A stretch of 25,832 bases of DNA from a virus, in the IMG/VR virus record IMGVR_UViG_3300023281_000219, positions 1-25,832 of that record. The stretch is one strand, 5' to 3'. Below the pieces are notes generated by a model, which made no database searches, was not told where the DNA came from, and saw only the letters and a list, made by a program, of their open reading frames with translations. The stretch's first letter is position 1. Every line of letters begins with the position of its first letter. The position numbers and the translations under genes were made by a program. Positions 7,176-13,411 of this stretch are shown here, in pieces.

Positions 7176-8154
7176 TTCTTATTCCCTGAATAGTAGTTGC
7201 CGCTTGTATACCATCTTTTCTATTCCATGATGTCACATATACATCATTTACAAAAGTATTCATAGCAGTAGCAAAGTCTTTAATTGTTTCATTAGTTAGC
7301 ACTACATTATTATTATTTATATCACGCCATGTAAAATTAGCAGGTAAACTTATGTTGGCATCAACCATAGCTACATATCCTGCTAAGTTAGTCCTGCTTA
7401 GATTGTTAGCATCAAATATATTACCATTCCATGTAAATCCTGCATCTAAAGATGCTACTCTATCTAAGTTAATATCTTTGTCTGCTTTTTGTTTTTCTTT
7501 TTCAAGAGTCCATTCAGTATACATCAATGGATTTCCCTCATAAGTGTATTCAGTTTGTCCGCAATTATTAGAAAGGAAGGTTACAATATCTGCTGAAGTT
7601 TCTGGTGTATTTAGGTAAGAGAAACAAGGTATACCATATTTTGCACATTCATCAGTAAATTGTTTAATTTTAGTAAGAGCTGCTGTTCCAGAGCCTGCTA
7701 AATTAACACAAGCCAATCCTATAGGTTTAAATGCCTTAGTGTTTTGGACAGGAATAGAATATAAATAGCTCCCACTAACCACTTTAACTTCAAACTCTAA
7801 AGAATTTACTTTAACAATTACTGCTTCCGCATAGGCTTGTGTTACTGTTGGATATTGAGCCATAATAGCATCTAGTGCAGGGTCATCTTGTCCTGTTTCT
7901 AATGGTTCTTCTTCTTCTGGAACAACAGCATCTTCCGCAGTTTGCCATACCGCTTCAGCAGCAATTGCCCAAACAGGAAGTTCTGTTATCATCTCATTAG
8001 GAGTTGCTCCTGTATATTCAATATGACCTGAATCATTGTCCCATTGTAATGCCCAAACATTAGCAGGTATATTACAAGATGATAAATCTAAGCTTCCATG
8101 CCCTACATCATCTTTACTTATTGCATTATCTTCTGTTACTATTATAAGCTTCAT
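7168..8154 (-). CDS. DUF4376-containing tail-associated protein, 328 aa
   Basis: The C-terminal third (about 228-328) matches the DUF4376 pattern as I remember it: DAGFTWNGNIFDANNLSRTNLAGYVA, then LPANFTWRDINNNNVVLTNETIKDFATAMNTFV and a final K-D-G-I-Q-A-A helix. This domain is common in phage tail fibre and tail assembly proteins. The N-terminal part (IPANVWALQWDNDSGHIEY.G..PNE.I) also looks like a phage tail segment, followed by an acidic linker with EEEE near residue 80. Position between collar/fibre genes and the metabolic island fits a virion role. The AGGGA near its 3' end may serve as ribosome binding site for desaturase 2. Confidence 0.6.
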   Translation of the reverse strand: MKLIIVTEDNAISKDDVGHGSLDLSSCNIPANVWALQWDNDSGHIEYTGATPNEMITELPVWAIAAEAVWQTAEDAVVPEEEEPLETGQDDPALDAIMAQYPTVTQAYAEAVIVKVNSLEFEVKVVSGSYLYSIPVQNTKAFKPIGLACVNLAGSGTAALTKIKQFTDECAKYGIPCFSYLNTPETSADIVTFLSNNCGQTEYTYEGNPLMYTEWTLEKEKQKADKDINLDRVASLDAGFTWNGNIFDANNLSRTNLAGYVAMVDANISLPANFTWRDINNNNVVLTNETIKDFATAMNTFVNDVYVTSWNRKDGIQAATTIQGIRNI

Positions 8155-8155
8155 T

Positions 8156-8449
8156 TTATTTTTCCTCTAAAGATAGCTTTTGCTTTGCAGCTTGGATTAA
8201 AATTTTATGGCTTGTTTCATTAGACTTTACCATTTCATTTCTAAACGACTCAACTGCTGCTCCAGTTTGTCTTTGTTGTCCAGAGTTTTCTACAAGAAGC
8301 ATAGGAAGTAAGCTTACTGCACACTGCCAATCTTCTACATACTCCCCTGTATTTTTATCTGTACCTTGTATTTTTGAAAACCACATACATTTATTTGTAA
8401 TACATTTTTTATTTAATAAAGGACAATGTGTTCCTTGTGCTACTTTCAT
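8156..8449 (-). CDS. Small four-cysteine phage protein, 97 aa
   Basis: Residues 1-45 carry Cys9, Cys16, Cys21 and Cys43 in CPLLNKKCITNKCMWFSKI and DWQCAVSLLP, which could hold zinc or an iron-sulfur cluster. The C-terminal half (QRQTGAAVESFRNEMVKSNETSHKILIQ) is a predicted amphipathic helix. I recall similar Cys-containing proteins with the ending AAVESFRNEM in marine podoviruses close to tail genes, without known function. It sits 1 nt from the DUF4376 gene and 1 nt from the fibre gene, so it is an integral member of the late operon. Confidence 0.55.
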   Translation of the reverse strand: MKVAQGTHCPLLNKKCITNKCMWFSKIQGTDKNTGEYVEDWQCAVSLLPMLLVENSGQQRQTGAAVESFRNEMVKSNETSHKILIQAAKQKLSLEEK

Positions 8450-8450
8450 C

Positions 8451-9374
8451 TTAATCCTTAGTTGCTATAATAGTGTCAACATACTGTACTGCTAAGTCAA
8501 TCGCTGTACCACTAAATGTACCAGAGCCAGAACTAAAGGAAAAAGCGTGAGTATGAGAACCGCCACCACCTGCTGCTCCTGTAGCAACAGATTGTGGAGT
8601 AGGACTTGCAGGACCTGCTTTACCTTGGTTACCTGCACCAGCAGTGGTAGTCCTTTGATATGTGTGAGTATGGCTAGGTATCTGTGCTGTACTCAATGTG
8701 GTAGCACCTGCACTACCTGCAACGGCTGTAATAGTTACAGAACCTGCTGGAGTCTGGGAAGCAAAGGCTGTAGTAAAGGCTACACTACCTCCAGACCCTG
8801 CCGTACCACTAACCACCCTTAATGATTTATTATCGTGTGTAGTGTCTTTTGTCCATCCTGTTGGAGCTGCTGTTTGAACAAATAACATTTTAGTCCCTGA
8901 TGGAACTCCCCCCGCAGGAGGTGTCAACCAAGACATAGAGCCATCACCATCTGATACTAAATACTGGCCTGATGTACCATCACCAGTTACATTGATTTTT
9001 GCAGCATTAACAGCATCATCAACAATGTTTACTGTATCAACTACATTGGCATCATTAATAACAGTGCCATTTAACACAACAGATTTTTCAGCTGGGTAAG
9101 TACAGAACACCGTGCTTGTACCAGCCAAAGTAATTGCTGATCCACTATTGCTAGATTCTAATATTGTGTCACGAGATAAAGTTGTGCCTGATGCGGTGTA
9201 AGTTCCTAGGCCTACCTCCCAATCATTTCCACTAACAATAGCATAGTAGGTAGTATTGGTGTCTCCTACAGCACTAAAGGATTGAAATCCAGCAGCTGCA
9301 CCAGAAAGAGTAACCGTTCCAGTGCCAGTTGTAGTGGTAGTTTCCTTTATCCTATCCTTTACGATAAGAGCCAT
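8451..9374 (-). CDS. Tail fibre with collar-type C-terminus, 307 aa
   Basis: The N-terminus (LIVKDRIKETTTTTGTGTVTLSGAAAGFQSFSAVGDTNTTYYAI) is a conserved phage fibre opening. The C-terminal half has a tail-collar-like domain: APTGWTKDT..DNKSLRVVSG (about 170-190), then AQIPSHTHTY and GGGGSHTHAFSFSSG. The two HxH motifs are the histidines that coordinate iron along the needle of T4 gp37/gp12-type fibre tips, where trimers bind metal ions. The start ATG follows a ribosome binding site in the short gap after the 130-aa gene. It is probably a receptor-contacting short fibre. Confidence 0.75.
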   Translation of the reverse strand: MALIVKDRIKETTTTTGTGTVTLSGAAAGFQSFSAVGDTNTTYYAIVSGNDWEVGLGTYTASGTTLSRDTILESSNSGSAITLAGTSTVFCTYPAEKSVVLNGTVINDANVVDTVNIVDDAVNAAKINVTGDGTSGQYLVSDGDGSMSWLTPPAGGVPSGTKMLFVQTAAPTGWTKDTTHDNKSLRVVSGTAGSGGSVAFTTAFASQTPAGSVTITAVAGSAGATTLSTAQIPSHTHTYQRTTTAGAGNQGKAGPASPTPQSVATGAAGGGGSHTHAFSFSSGSGTFSGTAIDLAVQYVDTIIATKD

Positions 9375-9384
9375 GTGTTACTCC

Positions 9385-9777
9385 TTATGCTAATGTTACT
9401 GATAAATTGCCTATAGCAATCTTAAAGATGTCGCCTGTGTCAATAGTCTTAGCTGCATCCAAAGCTGTGTGATACATTAAGTTACCGCCAGAAGCAGCAT
9501 CATTGATACCAATCCAACCAACAGTACCCCAACCAGAAGTTGATGCAGGAAATTCTACAACAGCATCGTTGAGTACGTTGCCTGATGTGCCTACAGCTGT
9601 AGCAAAAGATACTGCAGTCCTAGCGTAACCGCCACCAGATACTTCAGTTCCTGACCCATCATCAGTAGGATCAGATGTCCATAGTGATACATAGACAGTA
9701 GTAGGAGCAGTGTACGTTGTAGCGTTCAATGTTCCGTTAAGTAGTGCATTTTCCAAATAGTTTGACATTTCAGCCAT
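9385..9777 (-). CDS. Conserved phage tail/fibre-associated protein, 130 aa
   Basis: A beta-rich protein with the pattern YLENALLNGTLNATTYTAPTTVYVSLWTSDPTDDG, GGGYARTAVSF, VVEFPASTSGWGTVGWIGINDAASGGNLMYH and GDIFKIAIGNLSVTL. I recognise this arrangement as a frequent small phage tail protein encoded between head-completion and fibre genes; its exact place in the virion is not known to me. It has no membrane segment and is of usual length. It sits 10 nt upstream of the collar fibre gene and 6 nt downstream of the adaptor gene in the late operon. Confidence 0.65.
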   Translation of the reverse strand: MAEMSNYLENALLNGTLNATTYTAPTTVYVSLWTSDPTDDGSGTEVSGGGYARTAVSFATAVGTSGNVLNDAVVEFPASTSGWGTVGWIGINDAASGGNLMYHTALDAAKTIDTGDIFKIAIGNLSVTLA

Positions 9778-9783
9778 AGTAAA

Positions 9784-10407
9784 TTACCTCTTAGATATTG
9801 TGATAGACATTGGCTGAGCAGGATACTCAGAATCATCATCACTTTTTGTTAACGAATTGACCCCACGATCATACATAGAAGCCCATACTTGCAATCTTTC
9901 ATCATTCATAAGATAGGGTTCAGCCTCACCTAGTGCTGCGTACAGCAATAAATCAGGTGTGTTAGCCAGCCATATGTTAGAAGGATTAGTGTCACTCAAA
10001 TAGTCTGGTTTATAAAAGTAGACCATTTGAAGTGTGTAGTTTGAGTCAGGGACAGGAGCGAATTGAAACTCTGAGCCTAACAGCGTGTAATAGTTAGGAG
10101 CACCCTTGTAAGATGTTCCTGCGTTTCTGTAAAAATTACTGGTTGATAAGAACTCTACTGTCTTTACAGGATTGCCTTGTATATGAATATCTTTCATAGC
10201 AAGGAAGTCAGACGGTATTTCAACTGTTGAGTCACCAGTAGTAAAGGTTGTTGTTGCCACTTTAATCATTTGCCTAATGCGTAGATCACGCCTCAGCCTT
10301 TCCTCACCTAACCTAATAAACTCAGGGATCTGTACAGTTAAGTCACTACGAGCTAAGTAATCAGCTATTGTGGCCTGTAAGGATGTGTAACTATCAAAGA
10401 ATGCCAT
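9784..10407 (-). CDS. Head-tail adaptor protein, P22 gp4 / SU10 adaptor type
   Basis: The 207-residue protein starts with SYTSLQATIADYLARSDLTVQIPEFIRLGEERLRRDLRIR, the helical N-terminus of the podovirus adaptor that binds below the portal. It continues with a beta domain (TTGDSTVEIPSDFLAMKDI..G.P, Y...G.PNYYTLLG.EFQFAPVPDSNYTLQMVYFYKP) and a helical C-terminus (PDLLLYAALGEAEPYLMNDERLQVW). This order is typical of the family that includes P22 gp4 and SU10-type adaptors. It extends the portal channel and receives the tail hub. It overlaps the upstream 107-aa gene by one base (TAATG). Confidence 0.8.
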   Translation of the reverse strand: MAFFDSYTSLQATIADYLARSDLTVQIPEFIRLGEERLRRDLRIRQMIKVATTTFTTGDSTVEIPSDFLAMKDIHIQGNPVKTVEFLSTSNFYRNAGTSYKGAPNYYTLLGSEFQFAPVPDSNYTLQMVYFYKPDYLSDTNPSNIWLANTPDLLLYAALGEAEPYLMNDERLQVWASMYDRGVNSLTKSDDDSEYPAQPMSITISKR

Positions 10408-10730
10408 TATACTGTGCCTTGTTTAGTTCTAAAGAACCTGTTATCAGGATTGTTCAACCATGCTTTAAATCGTTTAGAATCTACTACGTGAAAGCCACGC
10501 ATGATCTTCTGTTTGTTTAGTTCATCTATCACCGTAAAGGGTATAGAAGCTATCTTGTTAGAGAACACGTCACCGTCACCCCATGTCGTGGATGATGCGT
10601 TGTACTCTCTTTTATTCTGTTCAATGATCTCAGTTATGTCTTGCGTTGTAGCAATAACAATACCGTCATCTGTGTTGTGTGCTATTGACTGTCTTTTCTT
10701 AGCTTTATCTGTGCCTAATATTTTTGCCAT
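10407..10730 (-). CDS. Small conserved protein between capsid and adaptor genes, 107 aa
   Basis: A 107-residue protein with a basic N-terminus (KAKKRQSIAHNTDDG), a central TTQDITEIIEQNKREYNASS segment, VASIP-like ASIPFTVIDELNKQ and a C-terminus LNNPDNRFFRTKQGTV. I recall the combination TQD...NK...IP..v...l......LN.pdn..fRT..G from unnamed proteins that follow the capsid gene in many podoviruses. Head completion or capsid assembly is plausible from position only. Ribosome binding site GAGGA lies just before the ATG and downstream of the UUCG hairpin that follows the capsid gene. Confidence 0.55.
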   Translation of the reverse strand: MAKILGTDKAKKRQSIAHNTDDGIVIATTQDITEIIEQNKREYNASSTTWGDGDVFSNKIASIPFTVIDELNKQKIMRGFHVVDSKRFKAWLNNPDNRFFRTKQGTV

Positions 10731-10749
10731 AATGTCCTCGTAAGGAGAT

Positions 10750-10765
10750 GCCCTCCGAAGAGGGC
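10750..10765 (-). other. UUCG-tetraloop hairpin after the capsid gene
   Basis: On the minus strand GCCCTC-TTCG-GAGGGC forms a perfect 6-bp stem closed by C(UUCG)G, the most stable tetraloop known. It lies 15 nt after the capsid stop and before the ribosome binding site of the next gene. No T-tract follows, so it is not an ordinary intrinsic terminator. It may protect the 3' end of capsid mRNA, mark an RNase cut, or lower readthrough. Confidence 0.7.
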
Positions 10766-10780
10766 TACCCTTTACTTACT

Positions 10781-11737
10781 TTAGATAGATAGATCTGAAA
10801 CCAGTGCGTGTGCTGCTTCGTTCTTAACTTCTAATGTGTATTCAACTACAAGTTGAGTCTTCTCAGAGTCACCTGTTTTAGCTAGTTCATTAGTTTGGAA
10901 AGGACGTAAGAAAGCAGTAGCAGCGTACTCAGGATCAAGTACAAATGCTTGTTCGCCTTCGCCTGTTGTAGATTCATCATCAGCAGTAGTGAATCTGTTA
11001 GGAACAACAGATAGCGTACCGAAGTCTGATAGGTACACGTCAGCTGCACCAATGATAGTAGTTTGCTTATTAGCTGGAGCTGCATAGCGTTGCTCTGCAA
11101 TACCTGCAAAAGTAGAAACTACTTGTTTTTGTGTTGGAGAAACCATTAGTACGGTTGGGTTACCACCGTTTGTAAATGCTGATTTAACCGCAACTTTAAG
11201 TAATGGCTCAGTAAATGCACGATCTGTACCAGACACACGAGCTGTAGTACCTAGTGAACCAGCAGTACCTGTACCAACATAGTTAGTGTTTAACCATGCT
11301 TGTAGTGAACCAAGTGTACGTGCTGTTGTTGAGTCACCAGCTGTAGCAGCTTGGTTAGCCAACATGATTTTTTCCATATCACGTTTTAGTTCTGAAGATG
11401 CTTTAGCAAGTTGATAAGCTTTTTCTGACTTACGACCAGCTTTGTCAATTGTTTCTTCAGTACCAGCGATCTGGATAGTTTTTTGTGAGATCTGCGTTCT
11501 GTTACCAACTCTTGTTGTAGGAGCTAGTGTAGCAGATGTAGCATCAGCACCCTCAACCGCAGCGTTAGCGAGTGTAGCGTCTGAAAGACTATCTGTCTGC
11601 CATTCATGAAGAACGCCAGTAGCTTTAGTTTTGCCAATAGATGACATGAAAGGTGTTTCTGTAGGGGAGATATCATAGATCATATCTGTTAGATCTTCCC
11701 TGTTACCAATAGATTGGTAGGTTTGATAAGTTGCCAT
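10781..11737 (-). CDS. Major capsid protein, SU10 type (HK97 fold)
   Basis: A 318-residue protein opening TYQTYQSIGNREDLTDMIYDISPTETPFMSSIGK, then EWQTDSLSDA, RVGNRTQISQKTIQIAGTEETIDKAGR and EYTLEVKNEAAHALVSDL at the end. This is the conserved layout of the SU10-type capsid family (DUF5309), as I recall it. The length is usual for that family. It follows the scaffold gene by 13 bases, the classical scaffold-capsid order, and forms the head shell. It is followed by a stable UUCG hairpin. Confidence is high for capsid and fairly high for the subfamily. Confidence 0.9.
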   Translation of the reverse strand: MATYQTYQSIGNREDLTDMIYDISPTETPFMSSIGKTKATGVLHEWQTDSLSDATLANAAVEGADATSATLAPTTRVGNRTQISQKTIQIAGTEETIDKAGRKSEKAYQLAKASSELKRDMEKIMLANQAATAGDSTTARTLGSLQAWLNTNYVGTGTAGSLGTTARVSGTDRAFTEPLLKVAVKSAFTNGGNPTVLMVSPTQKQVVSTFAGIAEQRYAAPANKQTTIIGAADVYLSDFGTLSVVPNRFTTADDESTTGEGEQAFVLDPEYAATAFLRPFQTNELAKTGDSEKTQLVVEYTLEVKNEAAHALVSDLSI

Positions 11738-11750
11738 TGTTTAAATTTCC

Positions 11751-12758
11751 TTAAATAAAGTTTTCAAATAACTTAGCAGCATCACGCACTTTGCCTGAGC
11801 CTTTAAGTTGTTGTTTTTGTCGCCTTTGTATATCGTTGCTATTTTTGGTTTGCTTAGTACCACTCTTAATCATCTTAGGAGCGTTGGCCACTTTCTTCTG
11901 AACACCTGGTTTAGATTTCTGTAGCTTGTCGTACATGGCGGCCTTATGCAACACAAGGACGTGTCGTGAGTCATAGACCTGAGATAACTCTTCGTCTGTA
12001 AAACCCACTGCTTTGCCGTAGTTACGAATCTCACTGCGGAGTTGTTCGCCTTTGACCTTATCTGAAAACTCTGGTAGGACTGCTGCTAGTTTTGCTGATT
12101 CCTGAGCTATTTGCTTTTGCATGGCCTGAGACCTATCCGCTTGTTGCTGTTGTGCAATGCGTCCTTGCTCGGCTCTTATAGCTTGCAATTGCTCTTTCTT
12201 CTCGGTCATCTCTGCGACCTTAACTGCGTACCCTATCGGATCGTTTTCTTTCATACTTGCAATATCTTCTGGAGAATCGTTCATTGTTAGCAACTGTTCT
12301 ACCGCTTGCAAGCGTTGAGCGTATGTATCTCTAACTTGTCTAGCCTCAATAATAGCTTTGGCCTCAGACTCTACAGTCTTACGGTTTTCTGCTAGCTCTT
12401 GAGTCTTTTTAGTGTAGTCTGCTCCGAGTTGATAGCCAGATACTAATTCATCAAAGGTAACCTCTTTCTCTTCACCTGATGCTTTTACGGTGAATGTCTG
12501 GGGTGCTTCTTCTTCAGTCTCTTCTTCATCTTCGTCAGAATCTTCAGCTTCATAAGTTTCCTCTTCCAATTGCTCTTCGGATTCTGCTTCTTCTTCTGAT
12601 GCTTCTAAAGTTTCTTCTACAACTTCCTCTGATACGCTTTCTGAATTATCCTTTACAGGGTTCTCTTGGCTATCTAAGAAGCTTTCAAATCCACCTGCTG
12701 CTTCACGTACTGTTAGATTGCCACTTCCCTGTTCGGGAGTCATGGTTTCATCACTCAT
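11751..12758 (-). CDS. Capsid scaffolding protein
   Basis: A 335-residue protein with the composition of a phage scaffold. A long acidic region rich in Glu (about 40-85, mostly EE, DE and SE) is followed by a short beta segment (QTFTVKASGEEKEVTFDELVSGYQLGADYTKKTQEL, about 87-122). Then come long Gln- and Lys-rich coiled-coil helices (about 125-225) and a basic C-terminus (about 280-335) that would contact the capsid protein. It directly precedes the major capsid gene. The scaffold would guide procapsid assembly and then leave. The acidic N-terminus plus YTKKTQ motif is often seen in scaffolds of SU10-type capsid neighbours. Confidence 0.8.
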   Translation of the reverse strand: MSDETMTPEQGSGNLTVREAAGGFESFLDSQENPVKDNSESVSEEVVEETLEASEEEAESEEQLEEETYEAEDSDEDEEETEEEAPQTFTVKASGEEKEVTFDELVSGYQLGADYTKKTQELAENRKTVESEAKAIIEARQVRDTYAQRLQAVEQLLTMNDSPEDIASMKENDPIGYAVKVAEMTEKKEQLQAIRAEQGRIAQQQQADRSQAMQKQIAQESAKLAAVLPEFSDKVKGEQLRSEIRNYGKAVGFTDEELSQVYDSRHVLVLHKAAMYDKLQKSKPGVQKKVANAPKMIKSGTKQTKNSNDIQRRQKQQLKGSGKVRDAAKLFENFI

Positions 12759-12778
12759 TTTGTATTGCCTTTTTATAA

Positions 12779-12819
12779 TGATAGTTAGGTACTATCAACC
12801 AATTGAGCTATATGCTCAA
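12779..12819 (-). other. Tandem hairpins upstream of the scaffold gene
   Basis: The 65-nt gap between the 115-aa gene and the scaffold gene holds two hairpins on the minus strand. The first is TTGAGC-atata-GCTCAA (12803-12819). The second is TGATAGT-accta-ACTATCA (12779-12797). Both have 5-nt loops and neither has a T-tract. The joined sequence TAGCTCAATTGGTTGATAG resembles a tRNA D-arm, but no anticodon or T arm follows. It could be an RNA processing or stability element controlling scaffold and capsid output. Confidence 0.55.
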
Positions 12820-12823
12820 ATTC

Positions 12824-13171
12824 TTATATATTGTCTACAAAGTGTACGGTTACTATTGCTCTTCCCATGTCAGGTCCAGTAGCTGCCCGTAGCTTAAAGC
12901 TAAATGTAGTGTCACTTACTCCATTAGTATTAACTTCACAGCTCCATTTTTCACCTGTTTGCATAACTCCGCTTTCTTTGTGTTGGTTATCGCAACTACA
13001 ATCTAGCTCCATGTACCAACCTTTGTCTTCTGCTGGGTCAATCTTGTCGCCAAAGTCTACGTTAGTAACAGTGTAGTGAAGGTGTACTTTCTGACCTCCA
13101 GTACCTTTACGTTTTTCTTCTTTAACGTAACCGTCTTCATTCAATAATAAATCTGCTGTTTTATCTGACAT
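12824..13171 (-). CDS. Hypothetical protein, 115 aa, between portal and scaffold genes
   Basis: I do not recognise this protein. It starts MSDKTADLLLNEDGYVKEEKRKG. It has a beta-rich middle with paired cysteines (MELDCSCDNQHKESG and WSCEVNTNG) and ends with alternating hydrophobic strands (FSFKLRAA, RAIVTVHFVD), suggestive of an immunoglobulin-like or jelly-roll fold. Such small beta proteins near capsid genes are often head decoration or fibre proteins, but nothing here proves it. It precedes the tandem-hairpin gap and lies in the late operon, 9 nt downstream of the 76-aa gene. Confidence 0.55.
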   Translation of the reverse strand: MSDKTADLLLNEDGYVKEEKRKGTGGQKVHLHYTVTNVDFGDKIDPAEDKGWYMELDCSCDNQHKESGVMQTGEKWSCEVNTNGVSDTTFSFKLRAATGPDMGRAIVTVHFVDNI

Positions 13172-13180
13172 GATTAATCC

Positions 13181-13411
13181 TTATAGTATCTTCCATGCCT
13201 TATCTTTTATCTCGCCAGTCATTGCGATAGATTCAAGATTAGACATAATTTCGTTAATGGACCTTATGCGTTGGTATGCGTATTCTCTTAGCTCGGCTTC
13301 GTCATCACCTGAGTATTGGATCATCTGCAGCTGTGTGTCTTTCATTTCTTTCATGACTTCCTGGAACTCAGTGCTTCCCAGTATGTTTTGCATTGCTTCA
13401 GATAAAGTCAT
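13181..13411 (-). CDS. Small acidic helical protein after portal, 76 aa
   Basis: The 76-residue protein is almost all helix: LSEAMQNILGSTEFQEVMKEMKDTQLQMIQYSGDDEAELREYAYQRIRSINEIMSNLESIA in sequence pieces, with a short basic end. It overlaps the portal stop by one base (TAATG at 13411-13413). I recall unnamed proteins of this size and composition after the portal in related phages, but I cannot assign a role. Portal chaperone or assembly factor would be a guess from location. Confidence 0.55.
   Translation of the reverse strand: MTLSEAMQNILGSTEFQEVMKEMKDTQLQMIQYSGDDEAELREYAYQRIRSINEIMSNLESIAMTGEIKDKAWKIL

Noticed and set aside
12793-12823. Possible tRNA gene from the D-arm-like sequence before the scaffold gene
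   Set aside because: No anticodon stem, T-arm or acceptor pairing follows; the stems are simple inverted repeats.
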